NCBI GenBank assembly: GCA_018658715.1
Contig: JABHUQ010000035.1
Coordinates: forward strand, 1-40,818
Direction: 5' to 3'
Source: Fidelibacterota bacterium
Lineage (GTDB): Bacteria; Fidelibacterota; Marinisomatia; Marinisomatales; UBA1611
Length of the DNA: 40,818 nt
Shown: in pieces, positions 26,475 to 36,500 of the stretch
Numbering within the stretch: position 1 is the first letter of the stretch
How the letters are laid out: every line of letters starts with the position of its first letter
The notes under the pieces: model-generated
Told to the model about the DNA's origin: nothing
What the model saw: the letters and a program-made list of their open reading frames with translations, nothing else
The model's database searches: none
Made by a program: the position numbers and the translations under genes

Positions 26475-27457
26475 TAAATATCCTCTATAATTACCTTAAT
26501 CTCACCTATATGAATTCCTTGGTGGTTTTTCATAATTTTGGTCCGGAATTTACTGAGAGAATTCAACTCATCCTTAGATAATAATTCCAGTTTTTCCAAT
26601 AATGTTAATACAGCAATCGGCATAACCCGAGCGTTCCCGTCTAATACTTTTAAAGCAATTCCCCAATTTTCAGTTTCGAATACTTTTAAGGAAATTCCTC
26701 GTACAGCTTCACCGCCGCCTTTTGTAAGCCCTCGCCCTCCTAAAGCTTCTGTAAATAAGGAATCAAAATTATTTTTCCCCGCGATCATATAAGGGTGGTT
26801 ACTCATAGCATTATATGCTCGTGTCAATTCTTCATATTCTCCAGACCCCAATTTTTGAAATAAACGTGCAATCGATTCTAGAGTAAGAAATGGAGTTGGC
26901 GCAGAACAACCATCTGTACTAAAGGGGATATCACCCAGCTGTAGATATTCTTTTACTTGCTTAATAATTGTTTGCTGGACAACATGATCTTTTTCTATAT
27001 ATCCTTTCGGGTCTACATTTAAATACTTACAAAGGGATAACATTCCTGCATGCTTCCCGCTACAATTATTATGGTACGGGATAGCTTCATTTCCTTTTTG
27101 GATTTCGTAGTATCGGGATTCTCTATCTGCTGGGTAATGTGAACCACATTCATAATGATCCATGGTGTAGCCCAATTTTGAAATCATACTTTTTGCAGTT
27201 TCTACATGAGTTTTTTCACCTAAATGGGATGCACACATTAATGCTATTTCTTTTTCTGTAAAACTGGCAGCATCAACTGCTCCTGCCTTTATACTTGTGG
27301 CAGCTTGAAATGGTTTTAATGAGGATCGAATACAAGTAAAATAGTATGGGTCTCCGAAAGAATGAATTAATTCACCTTGCCCATTAACGATTGCTCCAAA
27401 AACCACATGTATGCTTTCAGTAAAATCGCCTCGTGTAACTCTAGAAAGAATAGCCAT
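26474..27457 (-). CDS. Asparaginase II-family protein (PF06089-like)
   Basis: A 327-aa cytoplasmic enzyme resembling the Rhizobium-type asparaginases that hydrolyse L-asparagine to aspartate and ammonia. Supporting text: RSSLKPFQA near residue 45, LMCASHLGEKTHVE, HNNCSGKHAGML at about 149-160, DGCSAPTPFLTLESIARLF, and the glycine-rich TEALGGRGLTKGGGEAVRG. The serine/lysine pairs in SSLKPFQ and CSGKH are the conserved catalytic-type residues of this group. No signal peptide is present. It lies 5 bases after the deacetylase-like gene and overlaps the nuclease gene by TAATG. Its place between envelope genes is unexplained. Confidence 0.85.
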   Translation of the reverse strand: MAILSRVTRGDFTESIHVVFGAIVNGQGELIHSFGDPYYFTCIRSSLKPFQAATSIKAGAVDAASFTEKEIALMCASHLGEKTHVETAKSMISKLGYTMDHYECGSHYPADRESRYYEIQKGNEAIPYHNNCSGKHAGMLSLCKYLNVDPKGYIEKDHVVQQTIIKQVKEYLQLGDIPFSTDGCSAPTPFLTLESIARLFQKLGSGEYEELTRAYNAMSNHPYMIAGKNNFDSLFTEALGGRGLTKGGGEAVRGISLKVFETENWGIALKVLDGNARVMPIAVLTLLEKLELLSKDELNSLSKFRTKIMKNHQGIHIGEIKVIIEDI

Positions 27458-27462
27458 TTAAA

Positions 27463-28335
27463 TCAATGAAGCAATGAAGAAACAAATCGAAATTTATATC
27501 CGCTTTTTTCCAATTCGGGGATGCGCTTTTTTAATACAGCTAATGTATTTTCCTTCACGTGACCAATTCCAATAGCTACACCATCTTTTTTTGCTGAATT
27601 TGCCAACTCATCTACTTGGCGATTAATATCATTTAAATTGTCACTATTATCTAAAAAGACTTTTCGCCTTGCGGTTGATACACCCAATAAAGACATTGTT
27701 TCTTCCGCAATCGTATTTTTCGTTGTTCTACTATCTAAAAAATATTTCGATTTATCTTTTAAAACATTTCCAACTGCTGTCATAACTCGCCGATCTTCTG
27801 TTGCTTTAGACCCTTGATGATTATTCATTCCAACAGCTTGCGGGATTTGTTTAAACGCATTATTTACACGAGAAGTGATTTCTTCATCTGATTGCGATGT
27901 CATTAAAATAAAATCTTCTTCACCTTTAGTAATAATGTGAGTTTCCATTGGCATATGAATTATAACTTCAAATCCAAACTTTTTAGCCTCACCTCCCATC
28001 AAACTACTATATTGGTGCCCCGGAATTACAGCATAAGTCATAGGTGTTTTGAACCCTAAGAATCCTTCAGATACAGCATCGTTTCGATAACCAAAATCAT
28101 CAATAACTAAACCAATTGTTCCTTGATACTTTACTTTCTTTGTTCGTTTTTTTACTGATTTTTTTTGTTTTTGTGATTTGATTTTTAATGCATCGTCAAG
28201 CTCTATGAGTATTTGTTCTTTTTCCTGTTCCAATTGATTAATTGTTTGATTTTTATTTTGCAGAATATTTAATAAAAATCCCGCTGAAAAAATAAGCGCA
28301 ACAATAATACCTAATTTGAAATCAAATTTGTTCAT
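27463..28335 (-). CDS. YibQ-like divergent polysaccharide deacetylase
   Basis: A 290-aa membrane-anchored protein. It has one N-terminal membrane helix (KLGIIVALIFSAGFLLNIL), a short coiled coil (about 25-55), a very basic KKRTKKVK linker, then a polysaccharide deacetylase-like TIM-barrel fold of the divergent (DUF610) type. Diagnostic motifs are GLVIDDFGYR (76-84), IIHMPME (125-131) and NNHQGS (171-176), which would supply Asp and His metal ligands. The family is usually found beside cell-wall hydrolases and its substrate is unsettled. It overlaps the PorQ-like gene by ATGA, so it is in the same operon, and probably faces the periplasm. Confidence 0.82.
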   Translation of the reverse strand: MNKFDFKLGIIVALIFSAGFLLNILQNKNQTINQLEQEKEQILIELDDALKIKSQKQKKSVKKRTKKVKYQGTIGLVIDDFGYRNDAVSEGFLGFKTPMTYAVIPGHQYSSLMGGEAKKFGFEVIIHMPMETHIITKGEEDFILMTSQSDEEITSRVNNAFKQIPQAVGMNNHQGSKATEDRRVMTAVGNVLKDKSKYFLDSRTTKNTIAEETMSLLGVSTARRKVFLDNSDNLNDINRQVDELANSAKKDGVAIGIGHVKENTLAVLKKRIPELEKSGYKFRFVSSLLH

Positions 28336-29195
28336 GGTAATAAAATATAAAAGTCGAGAATTTGTGGAGTGCCGATATTTTGAGAGCCTACTTGAATAGC
28401 ATATTGGATTCCATACAACCCTGATCGCATACCAATACCGCTTGAAAATGATTTTTCATTTTGAGATAATTTTACACTTGTTTGAAACGAAATATTTTTC
28501 CAACGAATTTCATTACCAATATTAAATAAAACTGATTCATGTATTAATGCATATTCTATATTGGAGAAAGCTGTATTAGAAAATGACCTAAAATTAGACT
28601 CCCAAGATAATCCGCCAAGAAATCGAATAGGTAGTGATGGTTCTTTTGATAAAAAGGTATTCATTTTACCAATATTCAATAAAGATAAACCAATTTTACC
28701 TTTTTTATTAATAGATCTCCAATAGCCAAAATCCATCGCGAAACCATTGGAGTTTTCCATATATAATGATATGTCAACCCATCGAACTGTTACGCCAAAA
28801 TGGTTCTCTTTTGATTGAAAAGAAATGGTCCCATCTAAAGATAACCCGCTGGCTGTATAAAATGCGATAGGGTCACTTTGTGGTTTATTTTCTCTTAACT
28901 CTAAATCATTAAGCCCTGAATAACGAAGGTTGAAGGATCGAGTAGTTTTCCCTTTTGAGTAAATAAAATTAATACTTGTTAGATCTAAATCTCCCAACCC
29001 GTTCCCATGAGAAAAATAAACTTCGGACCCAATTGGTTCTGCCTGTAATAAGGCTGGATTCCATAATCCATTTCTATTTAATAATGGATTCATTCCAAGC
29101 CCAAGATCTGAAGCAGTCATTGGAATGGATAAAAATTGTGTCCCCATACCAAATAGGTAGGATACAATAATCAGTATCTTAGAAATGAAACGCAT
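28332..29195 (-). CDS. PorQ-like outer-membrane barrel protein
   Basis: A 287-aa exported beta-strand-rich protein. After the signal sequence, QFLSIPMTASDLGLGMNPLLNRNGLWNPALL matches the PorQ pattern of FLxLPxSAR, ALGG, then NPALL. In Porphyromonas gingivalis PorQ is part of the PorU-PorV-PorQ-PorZ attachment complex on the outer membrane. Strand patterns such as TTRSFNLRYSGLNDLEL and SFSSGIGMRSGLYGIQYAIQ continue to the end. The gene starts 17 bases inside the PorV-like gene and ends in an ATGA overlap with the deacetylase gene. The PorQ assignment rests on the N-terminal motif and on context. Confidence 0.62.
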   Translation of the reverse strand: MRFISKILIIVSYLFGMGTQFLSIPMTASDLGLGMNPLLNRNGLWNPALLQAEPIGSEVYFSHGNGLGDLDLTSINFIYSKGKTTRSFNLRYSGLNDLELRENKPQSDPIAFYTASGLSLDGTISFQSKENHFGVTVRWVDISLYMENSNGFAMDFGYWRSINKKGKIGLSLLNIGKMNTFLSKEPSLPIRFLGGLSWESNFRSFSNTAFSNIEYALIHESVLFNIGNEIRWKNISFQTSVKLSQNEKSFSSGIGMRSGLYGIQYAIQVGSQNIGTPQILDFYILLP

Positions 29196-30111
29196 AAGAC
29201 ATTATATGAGCCATTTGTCCGGCTATATCCATCGAGAATGCATAATCTAACCGAGAATCATGAGATTTCAATAATTTATAATCCATACCAATACCAGCAG
29301 AAAAGCGATTATTGCCATAACCACCTCTTACATAATATTGATCCATTAATACATACTCTAAACCAGCCCTAGGTAAAATATCCATAAATGTTTGATGGTT
29401 TGTAATAAATCCAAGATCACCTACAAATAAGAAATTATTAAATATATATTTTGTGCCAATTCTATATAATGTTGGAAACTCATCTTTATAGGGGCGCCCT
29501 TCATCATAAATATCACCTGTATTCCATTGGTAATTAGAACTCATATCTTGAATCATTAAACCAATGGTTTGACCTTTACCAGATTTTATTAAAATACCAA
29601 TATCAAATCCTAATCCAGAACCTCTTAGGTCTCCATCATTCGTTGGGAGTTGATTGCGTAATATTTTAAAATTTGCCCCAACACTTAACCACGGTTTAAT
29701 TCTTTGAGAAAAAGTAATGAAAAAGGCATCTTCACTTGTATTCATTATTTCAGTTTTTTCACCTGATGAACTTCTCCCCTGAATGTCTGTGACTCCTGCA
29801 CTAAGCCATGCAACACCAACACCAGCTGTCGGAGGTAAAGGAGCACTAAAACTTGAGACTGCTAATCGACGATCTAAAGATAATGTTTGATAATTGAATC
29901 CCACTTGCTTGTCAGTGTTAAAAGCAGCCCATGCCGGATTATGGTACGCAGAAAAACCATGATCCATTTCTGCCGTAAATGCGCTTCCCATTGATGTAGA
30001 TCTTGCAGATGTTCCAATCCGTAAAAATCCACCAGATAGTCCAGCATAATTCTCAGCAACAATTGATGTTACAAATAGGAATAAAATTAAAATATGTTTT
30101 ATTGATTTCAT
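29179..30111 (-). CDS. porV: PorV-like outer-membrane barrel protein
   Basis: A 310-aa outer-membrane barrel of the PorV/PorQ family. PorV shuttles type IX cargo from the SprA translocon to the attachment complex. The start is placed at the ATG at 30109-30111 rather than 27 bases upstream, because this gives a clean signal peptide (MKSIKHILILFLFVTSIVA, then ENYAG) and a TAATG overlap with the upstream stop. The family signature is LRIGTSARSTSMGSAFTA followed by AYHNPAWAAF. Later strands include WLSVGANFKILRNQL, GSGLGFDIGIL and YYVRGGYGNNRFSAGIGMDY, ending in a terminal Phe. The exact subfamily (PorV against a PorV paralogue) cannot be settled by eye. Confidence 0.78.
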   Translation of the reverse strand: MKSIKHILILFLFVTSIVAENYAGLSGGFLRIGTSARSTSMGSAFTAEMDHGFSAYHNPAWAAFNTDKQVGFNYQTLSLDRRLAVSSFSAPLPPTAGVGVAWLSAGVTDIQGRSSSGEKTEIMNTSEDAFFITFSQRIKPWLSVGANFKILRNQLPTNDGDLRGSGLGFDIGILIKSGKGQTIGLMIQDMSSNYQWNTGDIYDEGRPYKDEFPTLYRIGTKYIFNNFLFVGDLGFITNHQTFMDILPRAGLEYVLMDQYYVRGGYGNNRFSAGIGMDYKLLKSHDSRLDYAFSMDIAGQMAHIMSYAFHF

Positions 30112-31757
30112 TATTTCACCAATATCAGTTTGGTCCAATGATTTTTAGGTGAACTATTTTGAGATGCATAATTTAAATTAATAAAATAAACACCATTAGA
30201 TACAACACCGCCTGCTTCATCTCTTCCATTCCATTTAATAGCTCCAACATCTGTCCGCTTATCGTGTGAATAGGAATAAACTTTTTCCATCGCAAAATTG
30301 TATACAGTGACTTGAATAATATTATTCACAACTGTCCCTAAATGGAATCGAACATATCCATCATTCTCCAGCTGATTGTGATTGTATGGTGAAAATGGAT
30401 TTGGATAGGCATACACTTCAGATGAATCATATTCTGCGCGATGAATAACCCACGATTCTCCGTGTAAATCCCCTGTATAGGCAACACCATCAGGCGTCCC
30501 AACCCACAACATCGTTGAATCTCTAAGGTCTAAAGCAGATGTGTATACTATATTGGACAAAATTTGCTCCATTGATAAATATGTTTTATCAATAGCGGGA
30601 GAAAAGCACGCCCAATTTTCACCATCTAAACTTTTCCATAATCCATTGGATGTAGAAGCAAGAACAAGTGAATCTTGAGCCGTTACATTATAAACACGTT
30701 CTCCAAGTAAAACTGCGTTCCACGTTTCACCACCATCACGCGTATAACTTAATCCTCTTTGTTCGCCCGGATCTTCTGCATTTACAGTTGAAGCCCATAC
30801 TGTAACCATTCCATTCCAATATTGTTTAGCAATACTTACAACAAAGTTACCTGATAGACCATCTTCAGGATAAGAATAATGATCCCAATTCACACATCGA
30901 TAACTCACATTATCAACAACTTCATCAATAATAATTCCACGATTAATTCCATTAGCTGTCCCAGCCCAAATAGTATCTCCATATGCCAAAACAGAAAAAG
31001 CTTTATGGTTATGATTCCCCCCATCAAGAGGATCCCTCGGGTTTAAATAATAATTTCTTAAAATTGATTTCCCAGCAACAACATCAAAGGAGTCGCTCTC
31101 GCAAGTTGATAAATAAACTTGATTGTCTTGAGGTAATGGGACATTTGCCCAAACTTTATTAGTTAGATCATATCTCCTAAGACCGCCTGCCCAACTTGTA
31201 ATCCATACATATTTATTTCCATTATTGGAGTGAAATGAGGCATCATAAGTCACATTTGCTTGCGGAACAGTAACGGGTAATTGATAAAAATACCCTTGAC
31301 CAAAAGGAACCAATGTATCAGCTTGTTGATCAACAGGTTGAGATAAATATTCCCACTGAATTCCATTTGTATCTTGAGCATTTGATGAAAATACTAACCC
31401 ACCACCCATTTGAATAGTACCATCATCCGTGGCAATTGCTGCAAATAAACTATCGCCCATTACACTAATTGCTGAAATACCGCCACTTGGGATAGTTAGT
31501 GTAGTTGCGCCGTTTGAAAGAGTATCTGTTGCCGATTGATAGGTATACATTGAATGGCCATCAAATATAGCTAGACCGCGCCCTGTACCAAGCCACACCA
31601 ATGAATCACCTTGAAATTTAATTTCAGCTACAACATTACTTGTTAAGCCATCTTGGGTAGATGAATCATTTTGAGCTGTTCTTAAGACAAATCGATTTGG
31701 GATATCTCTCTGTCCAAACAGGATTGCAAATAGAAAAAGGAAGATATATTTTCTCAT
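30111..31757 (-). CDS. Beta-propeller protein with sorting-type C terminus (PorZ-like)
   Basis: A 548-aa exported protein. The signal peptide MRKYIFLFLFAILFG is followed by Gln16 at mature +1. Repeated propeller-blade strings follow: GLTSNVVAEIKFQGDSLVWLGTG, GNKYVWITSWAGGLRRYD, GDTIWAGTANGINRG, GLSGNFVVSIAKQYWNG and LWVGTPDGVAYTG. They resemble the regulator-propeller (Reg_prop) and BNR types. The C-terminal ~95 residues (YPNPFSPYN to LILVK) are a sorting-type domain. P. gingivalis PorZ has this layout with two propellers and works with PorU, PorV and PorQ. Here there is one propeller set, lying directly before PorV- and PorQ-like genes. It overlaps its upstream neighbour by ATGA. Confidence 0.7.
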   Translation of the reverse strand: MRKYIFLFLFAILFGQRDIPNRFVLRTAQNDSSTQDGLTSNVVAEIKFQGDSLVWLGTGRGLAIFDGHSMYTYQSATDTLSNGATTLTIPSGGISAISVMGDSLFAAIATDDGTIQMGGGLVFSSNAQDTNGIQWEYLSQPVDQQADTLVPFGQGYFYQLPVTVPQANVTYDASFHSNNGNKYVWITSWAGGLRRYDLTNKVWANVPLPQDNQVYLSTCESDSFDVVAGKSILRNYYLNPRDPLDGGNHNHKAFSVLAYGDTIWAGTANGINRGIIIDEVVDNVSYRCVNWDHYSYPEDGLSGNFVVSIAKQYWNGMVTVWASTVNAEDPGEQRGLSYTRDGGETWNAVLLGERVYNVTAQDSLVLASTSNGLWKSLDGENWACFSPAIDKTYLSMEQILSNIVYTSALDLRDSTMLWVGTPDGVAYTGDLHGESWVIHRAEYDSSEVYAYPNPFSPYNHNQLENDGYVRFHLGTVVNNIIQVTVYNFAMEKVYSYSHDKRTDVGAIKWNGRDEAGGVVSNGVYFINLNYASQNSSPKNHWTKLILVK

Positions 31758-32596
31758 TCTATCACCTCTAATACTTCAGTTTTTGTTATAAACAGTCCAT
31801 CCCAATCTTTCACCCAAAATGTAGCTTCATATGTACCAATAGGATTATCATATCCAATAGTAATTAATCTAGAATAAGTGCCATCACTTAATTGAGAATC
31901 CCAAATTGACGGATTATCTGTATCGTTAGGATATTTTACACCATCATCATAAAGTAGAATAGGATCACCATTGTTTGCATAATTTCCATCGGGTTTTTTA
32001 AATAATAAAAAACATGATTGAATATCATTTAATCCATTTGGGTCGTGGGCAGTTACAAAAATGCTATCAATATGATATAAATTTTGTTCGGTTGGGCGGA
32101 GCATAGTATCTGGGAAAGAAATTGAAATAATTGCTGGCATGAGATTGCCCAACTCAGAAGAATCAGAAATAGATACCCATTCGCTCCCATATTTAGCGAT
32201 AATTTTATAAAAAACTAACCCAGAATCCGATTGGGTAATTACATTGGATATTACCATTGAATCATTTGCGGTTTTTATTCCATAAATACCATCATATGAT
32301 AATATATCGCCATGCAATCCTTCATCATTAAGTGCTATTGAATCTGCGGCTCTTGATGAATCTGTCCCAAACCATATGACATTCACACTTGATAAAGAAT
32401 TTCCACCATAACTTTCAGTAATGGTGGATGAAAAATATAATTTTTCAATATCTTGATGGAAAGTAAACTGAACATTTGAAATAGGGTCACTATCTTCAAT
32501 TATCGGATCCGTTCCTGGACACCCAATAAAAAGAAGAAGCATTGTTAAAATTATCAGAACTCGCATAGCCCTGAATTTAAGGGCATGGCCCATCAT
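31754..32596 (-). CDS. Lipoprotein with immunoglobulin-like repeats
   Basis: A 280-aa lipoprotein. The lipobox LFIGC gives lipidated Cys26 counting from the first Met. Met11 (MRVLIILTMLLLFIGC) may be the true start, but the ATGA overlap with the upstream M28 gene favours the first. Two Ig-like segments end in similar acidic turns: LNDEGLHGDILSYDGIYG and YDDGVKYPNDTDN...LSDGTYSRLI. These are typical of surface or periplasmic beta-sandwich proteins. No enzymatic motif is seen. Its position between the glutaminyl-cyclase-like and propeller genes suggests an accessory role in the export cluster, but this is inference. Confidence 0.68.
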   Translation of the reverse strand: MMGHALKFRAMRVLIILTMLLLFIGCPGTDPIIEDSDPISNVQFTFHQDIEKLYFSSTITESYGGNSLSSVNVIWFGTDSSRAADSIALNDEGLHGDILSYDGIYGIKTANDSMVISNVITQSDSGLVFYKIIAKYGSEWVSISDSSELGNLMPAIISISFPDTMLRPTEQNLYHIDSIFVTAHDPNGLNDIQSCFLLFKKPDGNYANNGDPILLYDDGVKYPNDTDNPSIWDSQLSDGTYSRLITIGYDNPIGTYEATFWVKDWDGLFITKTEVLEVIE

Positions 32597-33531
32597 GAAC
32601 CACCTTCGGTTTCTTCAGAAAAACTATATATATAATCTGTTAACAATATTCCAACTTGCCCAAGACTTTCTGCTGAACAATTTTCAGGTAAATCAGAATG
32701 TGTGTGCCAATAGTTTGCGTATGAATTAGGATATTTAAAATCAATAATGTCGATGGATGGAATTCCAGCATGTTGATATAATGGAACATGGTCATCATAA
32801 ATTGCATATCCGATTTTAGATTGAAATGCAGAAAGATCTAATTCGTGAGCTCTATTCCAAAGCCATTTTACCAATTCTCGATTTTGATTATAAGAATATC
32901 GTTCCATTGGCAATGTTAATTGAGCATCCCCAACCATATCTACAATAATAGCTTCATCTAGTTTTGGGATAGGAAGGTGTTTTGCAAAATAGTGTGCTCC
33001 TTGCCCAAAGGATTCATTGATACCGGGCACTCCTAAATCTTCACCATCAAGAAATACAATATTAACACCCACGGGAGGTGCATTTTTACTCATTACTTGC
33101 ATCAATTCTAATAAAACTGCAACTCCGCTTGCGCCATCATTTGCGCCAACAATAGGTGTCCTTCTTTTAAATTTATCTAAATCTTCTTCTGCCCACGGGC
33201 GCGTGTCCCAATGAGCTCCTATCATAATTTGAACATCAGATTCTGTATTAAATCGAGCAATAATGTTTACTAAATCATATGTTTGATGATCTTTTTGTTC
33301 CGTATATGTAAAAGGCTGTAATACAACATCATCGGCATGATTTTCAGATTCATCAATTATAAACTGCTTACAAGCTTCATACCCATCTGACCCGGGATTT
33401 CTTGGACCAAAATCACATTGTTTAACTAAATATTCAAAAGATCTATCTTGATCAAAGGTCGGACCATTTCCACCACAAGTCTGAATGGAACAACTAAAAA
33501 TAATTAAAATTAAAAGTATGTTTAATTTCAT
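32593..33531 (-). CDS. Glutaminyl-peptide cyclotransferase-like M28 enzyme
   Basis: A 312-aa zinc enzyme expected to convert N-terminal Gln of exported proteins to pyroglutamate. The zinc-site pattern fits glutaminyl cyclases with a single metal: VGANDGASG with Asp132, FLDGEDLG with Glu164, and YWHTHSD with His276. The signature GAHWDTRPWAE (105-115) is also typical of the QC branch rather than M28 aminopeptidases. The N terminus MKLNILLILIIFSC suggests a lipoprotein with lipidated Cys14; a second Cys19 is possible. It starts 4 bases after the sprA stop and overlaps the next gene by ATGA. M28 aminopeptidase activity is the main alternative. Confidence 0.82.
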   Translation of the reverse strand: MKLNILLILIIFSCSIQTCGGNGPTFDQDRSFEYLVKQCDFGPRNPGSDGYEACKQFIIDESENHADDVVLQPFTYTEQKDHQTYDLVNIIARFNTESDVQIMIGAHWDTRPWAEEDLDKFKRRTPIVGANDGASGVAVLLELMQVMSKNAPPVGVNIVFLDGEDLGVPGINESFGQGAHYFAKHLPIPKLDEAIIVDMVGDAQLTLPMERYSYNQNRELVKWLWNRAHELDLSAFQSKIGYAIYDDHVPLYQHAGIPSIDIIDFKYPNSYANYWHTHSDLPENCSAESLGQVGILLTDYIYSFSEETEGGS

Positions 33532-33535
33532 TTTA

Positions 33536-36500
33536 TTATCCTGAAATACTCATATTAACATCAAACCCAAAATCGCGATCTATCTTTTTACCGGTGGTTT
33601 TATTTTCATTCTCTCTATACTCATAAATAATACTTCCACTTACCTTTGTGCTAAATTGATATGAAGCTCTAATGCCCGCCTTCCAACTGGAGCTAAAAGC
33701 ACCCTCTTCTAGGTTGATTTTATCTCCCGATTTAAATTCTTTACTATTATTCATATCTAAATTCAGAGTGAAATTCATTGTGTTTTTCAAATTTAAATCA
33801 CCATAATATGGAACAGGAATTCGCATACCTCCACGATGGCTGTATGTGGTAGAAGATGTAACACTCCAATTCTGTCGAATCGTTAACCCTTCCGGTTTTT
33901 CTTCCAGTGACTTATCTCTATTATGCCTAATATTCATAGATATACCTTTTTTCAAGGTCATATTCATCCCAATTAAAGGTGAAAATCCTGTCTGAATTTT
34001 TGAATTTCTTTCATATTCTTTATAATCATCCGCAAAGGTACCGAACTGAAAGAAATTCATATCTGAAGGTAATACATTTTCAAACTGCCAAGAGCGTGTT
34101 TCTTTTCCTGAATAATTATGTTCTAATGATGCTGATTTGGTGAGCCAATTAAATATGGGGAATTTTTCTATACCAGAAATTCTAAAACTCCAACCAACAA
34201 AAGGGAGTCCATTTTCTAGGCGATCACCATAAGCAAAATAGTCTCTTGTCATAGAACGTGTTTCAACTCCAGATCCCGCTCTCGTTGTTGTCATATTCTG
34301 GCCGAAATTCATATTAATGGTTAAATTATTAGTTACCTTTAATCCTGACCGAATAGATCCATCCACTTTATGGTCCCAATTACCCAAATTGGTTCCAACT
34401 TCTGATGATTGTTCAAGGTCATGATTGGGGAGCCACCCAAACTTATAACCGGTTGGAACTTCTCCTAAAATTTTATTAGCAGAACGATTTAACGTTTCTG
34501 AATAACTCAAACTAATTGGATTAACTTTTCCAAATAAACCATGAATAAAGGTAAGTGGTTTGTTTTCTTTTCTTTCTTTTTTAGGCTCTTCCTTTTTTTC
34601 GGGTGTTTTAGCCCTAGAACTAGTTCTTCGCCTTCCCGCTGATCTTTTTGGTTTCTTTTTGGATGGCGGTTTATATAAAACTTCAAAAAGCTGAACAGGG
34701 GTTAATGTTATATTTGATGAAAACCTTAATCCAGTTGAAATGTCTTGGCCTTCTAATGATAAATTATCGTTCCATCTATAATTGGCTGAATAATTAAAGC
34801 TTGGCCTTAACCAAGAAAAAAGGGTTGGGGAAAAGGAAGTATTCATATTTTCTGTAATACTGGTAACATCGCCGGGGTCTAAGGCTTTTACAGCTGAATA
34901 TATATATCCCCTATAATCGTTCAATTTACTTTTACCCGTCCAGCCATATTTTGTTGAGAGGCTATTAGTCAATTTATAATCTAGATTCATTGTTCGATCT
35001 AATCCAAAACTATAAGCATCATCCGAACGCACACCCCTTCTTGTTTCATTCCATGATAGTTTTTCTGAAAAACTCATATTCGTCTTAAAACTAGATGGTG
35101 TATAATACAATTGAAAATCACTGATCTTTTCACCAATTATTGGTGTTTTTTCCATCCATTTAAATGGGCGAATATAATTATCTCTTCCAAAGGGAATATT
35201 ATACCCAATATTACCAGAATATGTTTCGCTTTGCTTATCTAAATATGTAATGTCAGATGACTGGGATTTTGCTGCATTAAATTTCCCTTGTAATTGATCA
35301 ATTGTATATTTTACTAATTTATTATCTGATTTATTCGTTTTTGATAATGAAACTCCTAACGACATGGATTCTGATTCTGAGATGATAGAATCGGGTGTGC
35401 TATTTTCTCCAACCATAATATCTTCACCGGGGAAATATTTTGGTCGGTCTACACTTTTACTTACTGATGCATTTAGAGGTAATGCGAATCCCCAAGATTT
35501 TGGTAAAAACCGGTGAAGATCTAATCGCCCAGAAAAAGTTAAATCTTCAGCATTATTTGTACTCGAACTTAAACGTTCTTGAAGGCGATGATAGTCAGCA
35601 TCTTGACGACTATAAGTCATGGTGGCGCTAGCCAAATCAGCTAATTTCAAAGATGACTGAACGCGCATTGCAACACCTCTGTCTTTTTTAACACCACTTA
35701 AGCGCAATTCGTCTAGCCAAACTTCACCTGATATATCATATTCTGTTTTATTTTTAATCCCTACTGTAAAATATTGAAGTCTGTTGAGGGCTGGTTTACC
35801 TTTAATTTCCACTTTTTTGATTGGTAGACCATTCGCATCAGTAAATACATAACGTTTTACATCGGCAGAATCCAAGAATATGTCTGTCTCGCTAAATTTT
35901 TCAATTGTGGTAGAATCTTGTTTTTTTAATGTAGAAAGCCAATCTAAGTCTAACTTAACCTCATTACGTTTTAAATCTTCATCCCAATCCTTAAAAACAG
36001 GTTGTGTAATCTCGTAATAATCATCCCCAAGACCAAATTTGATAAAAAAGTCGATATCACTTGTTTCTGAATATTGATTCCATCCAATTCCAGGATTGCC
36101 ATATAGGTAAAGCTTTAAGAAGTCATAAGAAAGAAAGCTTCGTTTTTGACTATCATTTAAATTGTACAATACTTTTGTTGCTGCACCGCTATTGCGTGCT
36201 GGTAATTGATCAAATTTTAAAACTAATGATTGTTCTTTAGATCTTATTTCGTTGATACGATCATATTCCCCTTTTACACCAACGGGTGGTACATAATCTG
36301 CATTATCTTCTGTATTAATAACAGTAATAGCAAACACACTGTCCGCATTTTCTACTGAATACCCAGTTGAATCTGTTGCTACACCCAATTCTCGCCAATC
36401 ATTCCCAACCATTTCAATTTTGGCAATTTCTATTGCGTGTAATTCTGAATCAAAATCTGAAACAGAAATACGCATATTTCGAATATCATTCCATTCAATG

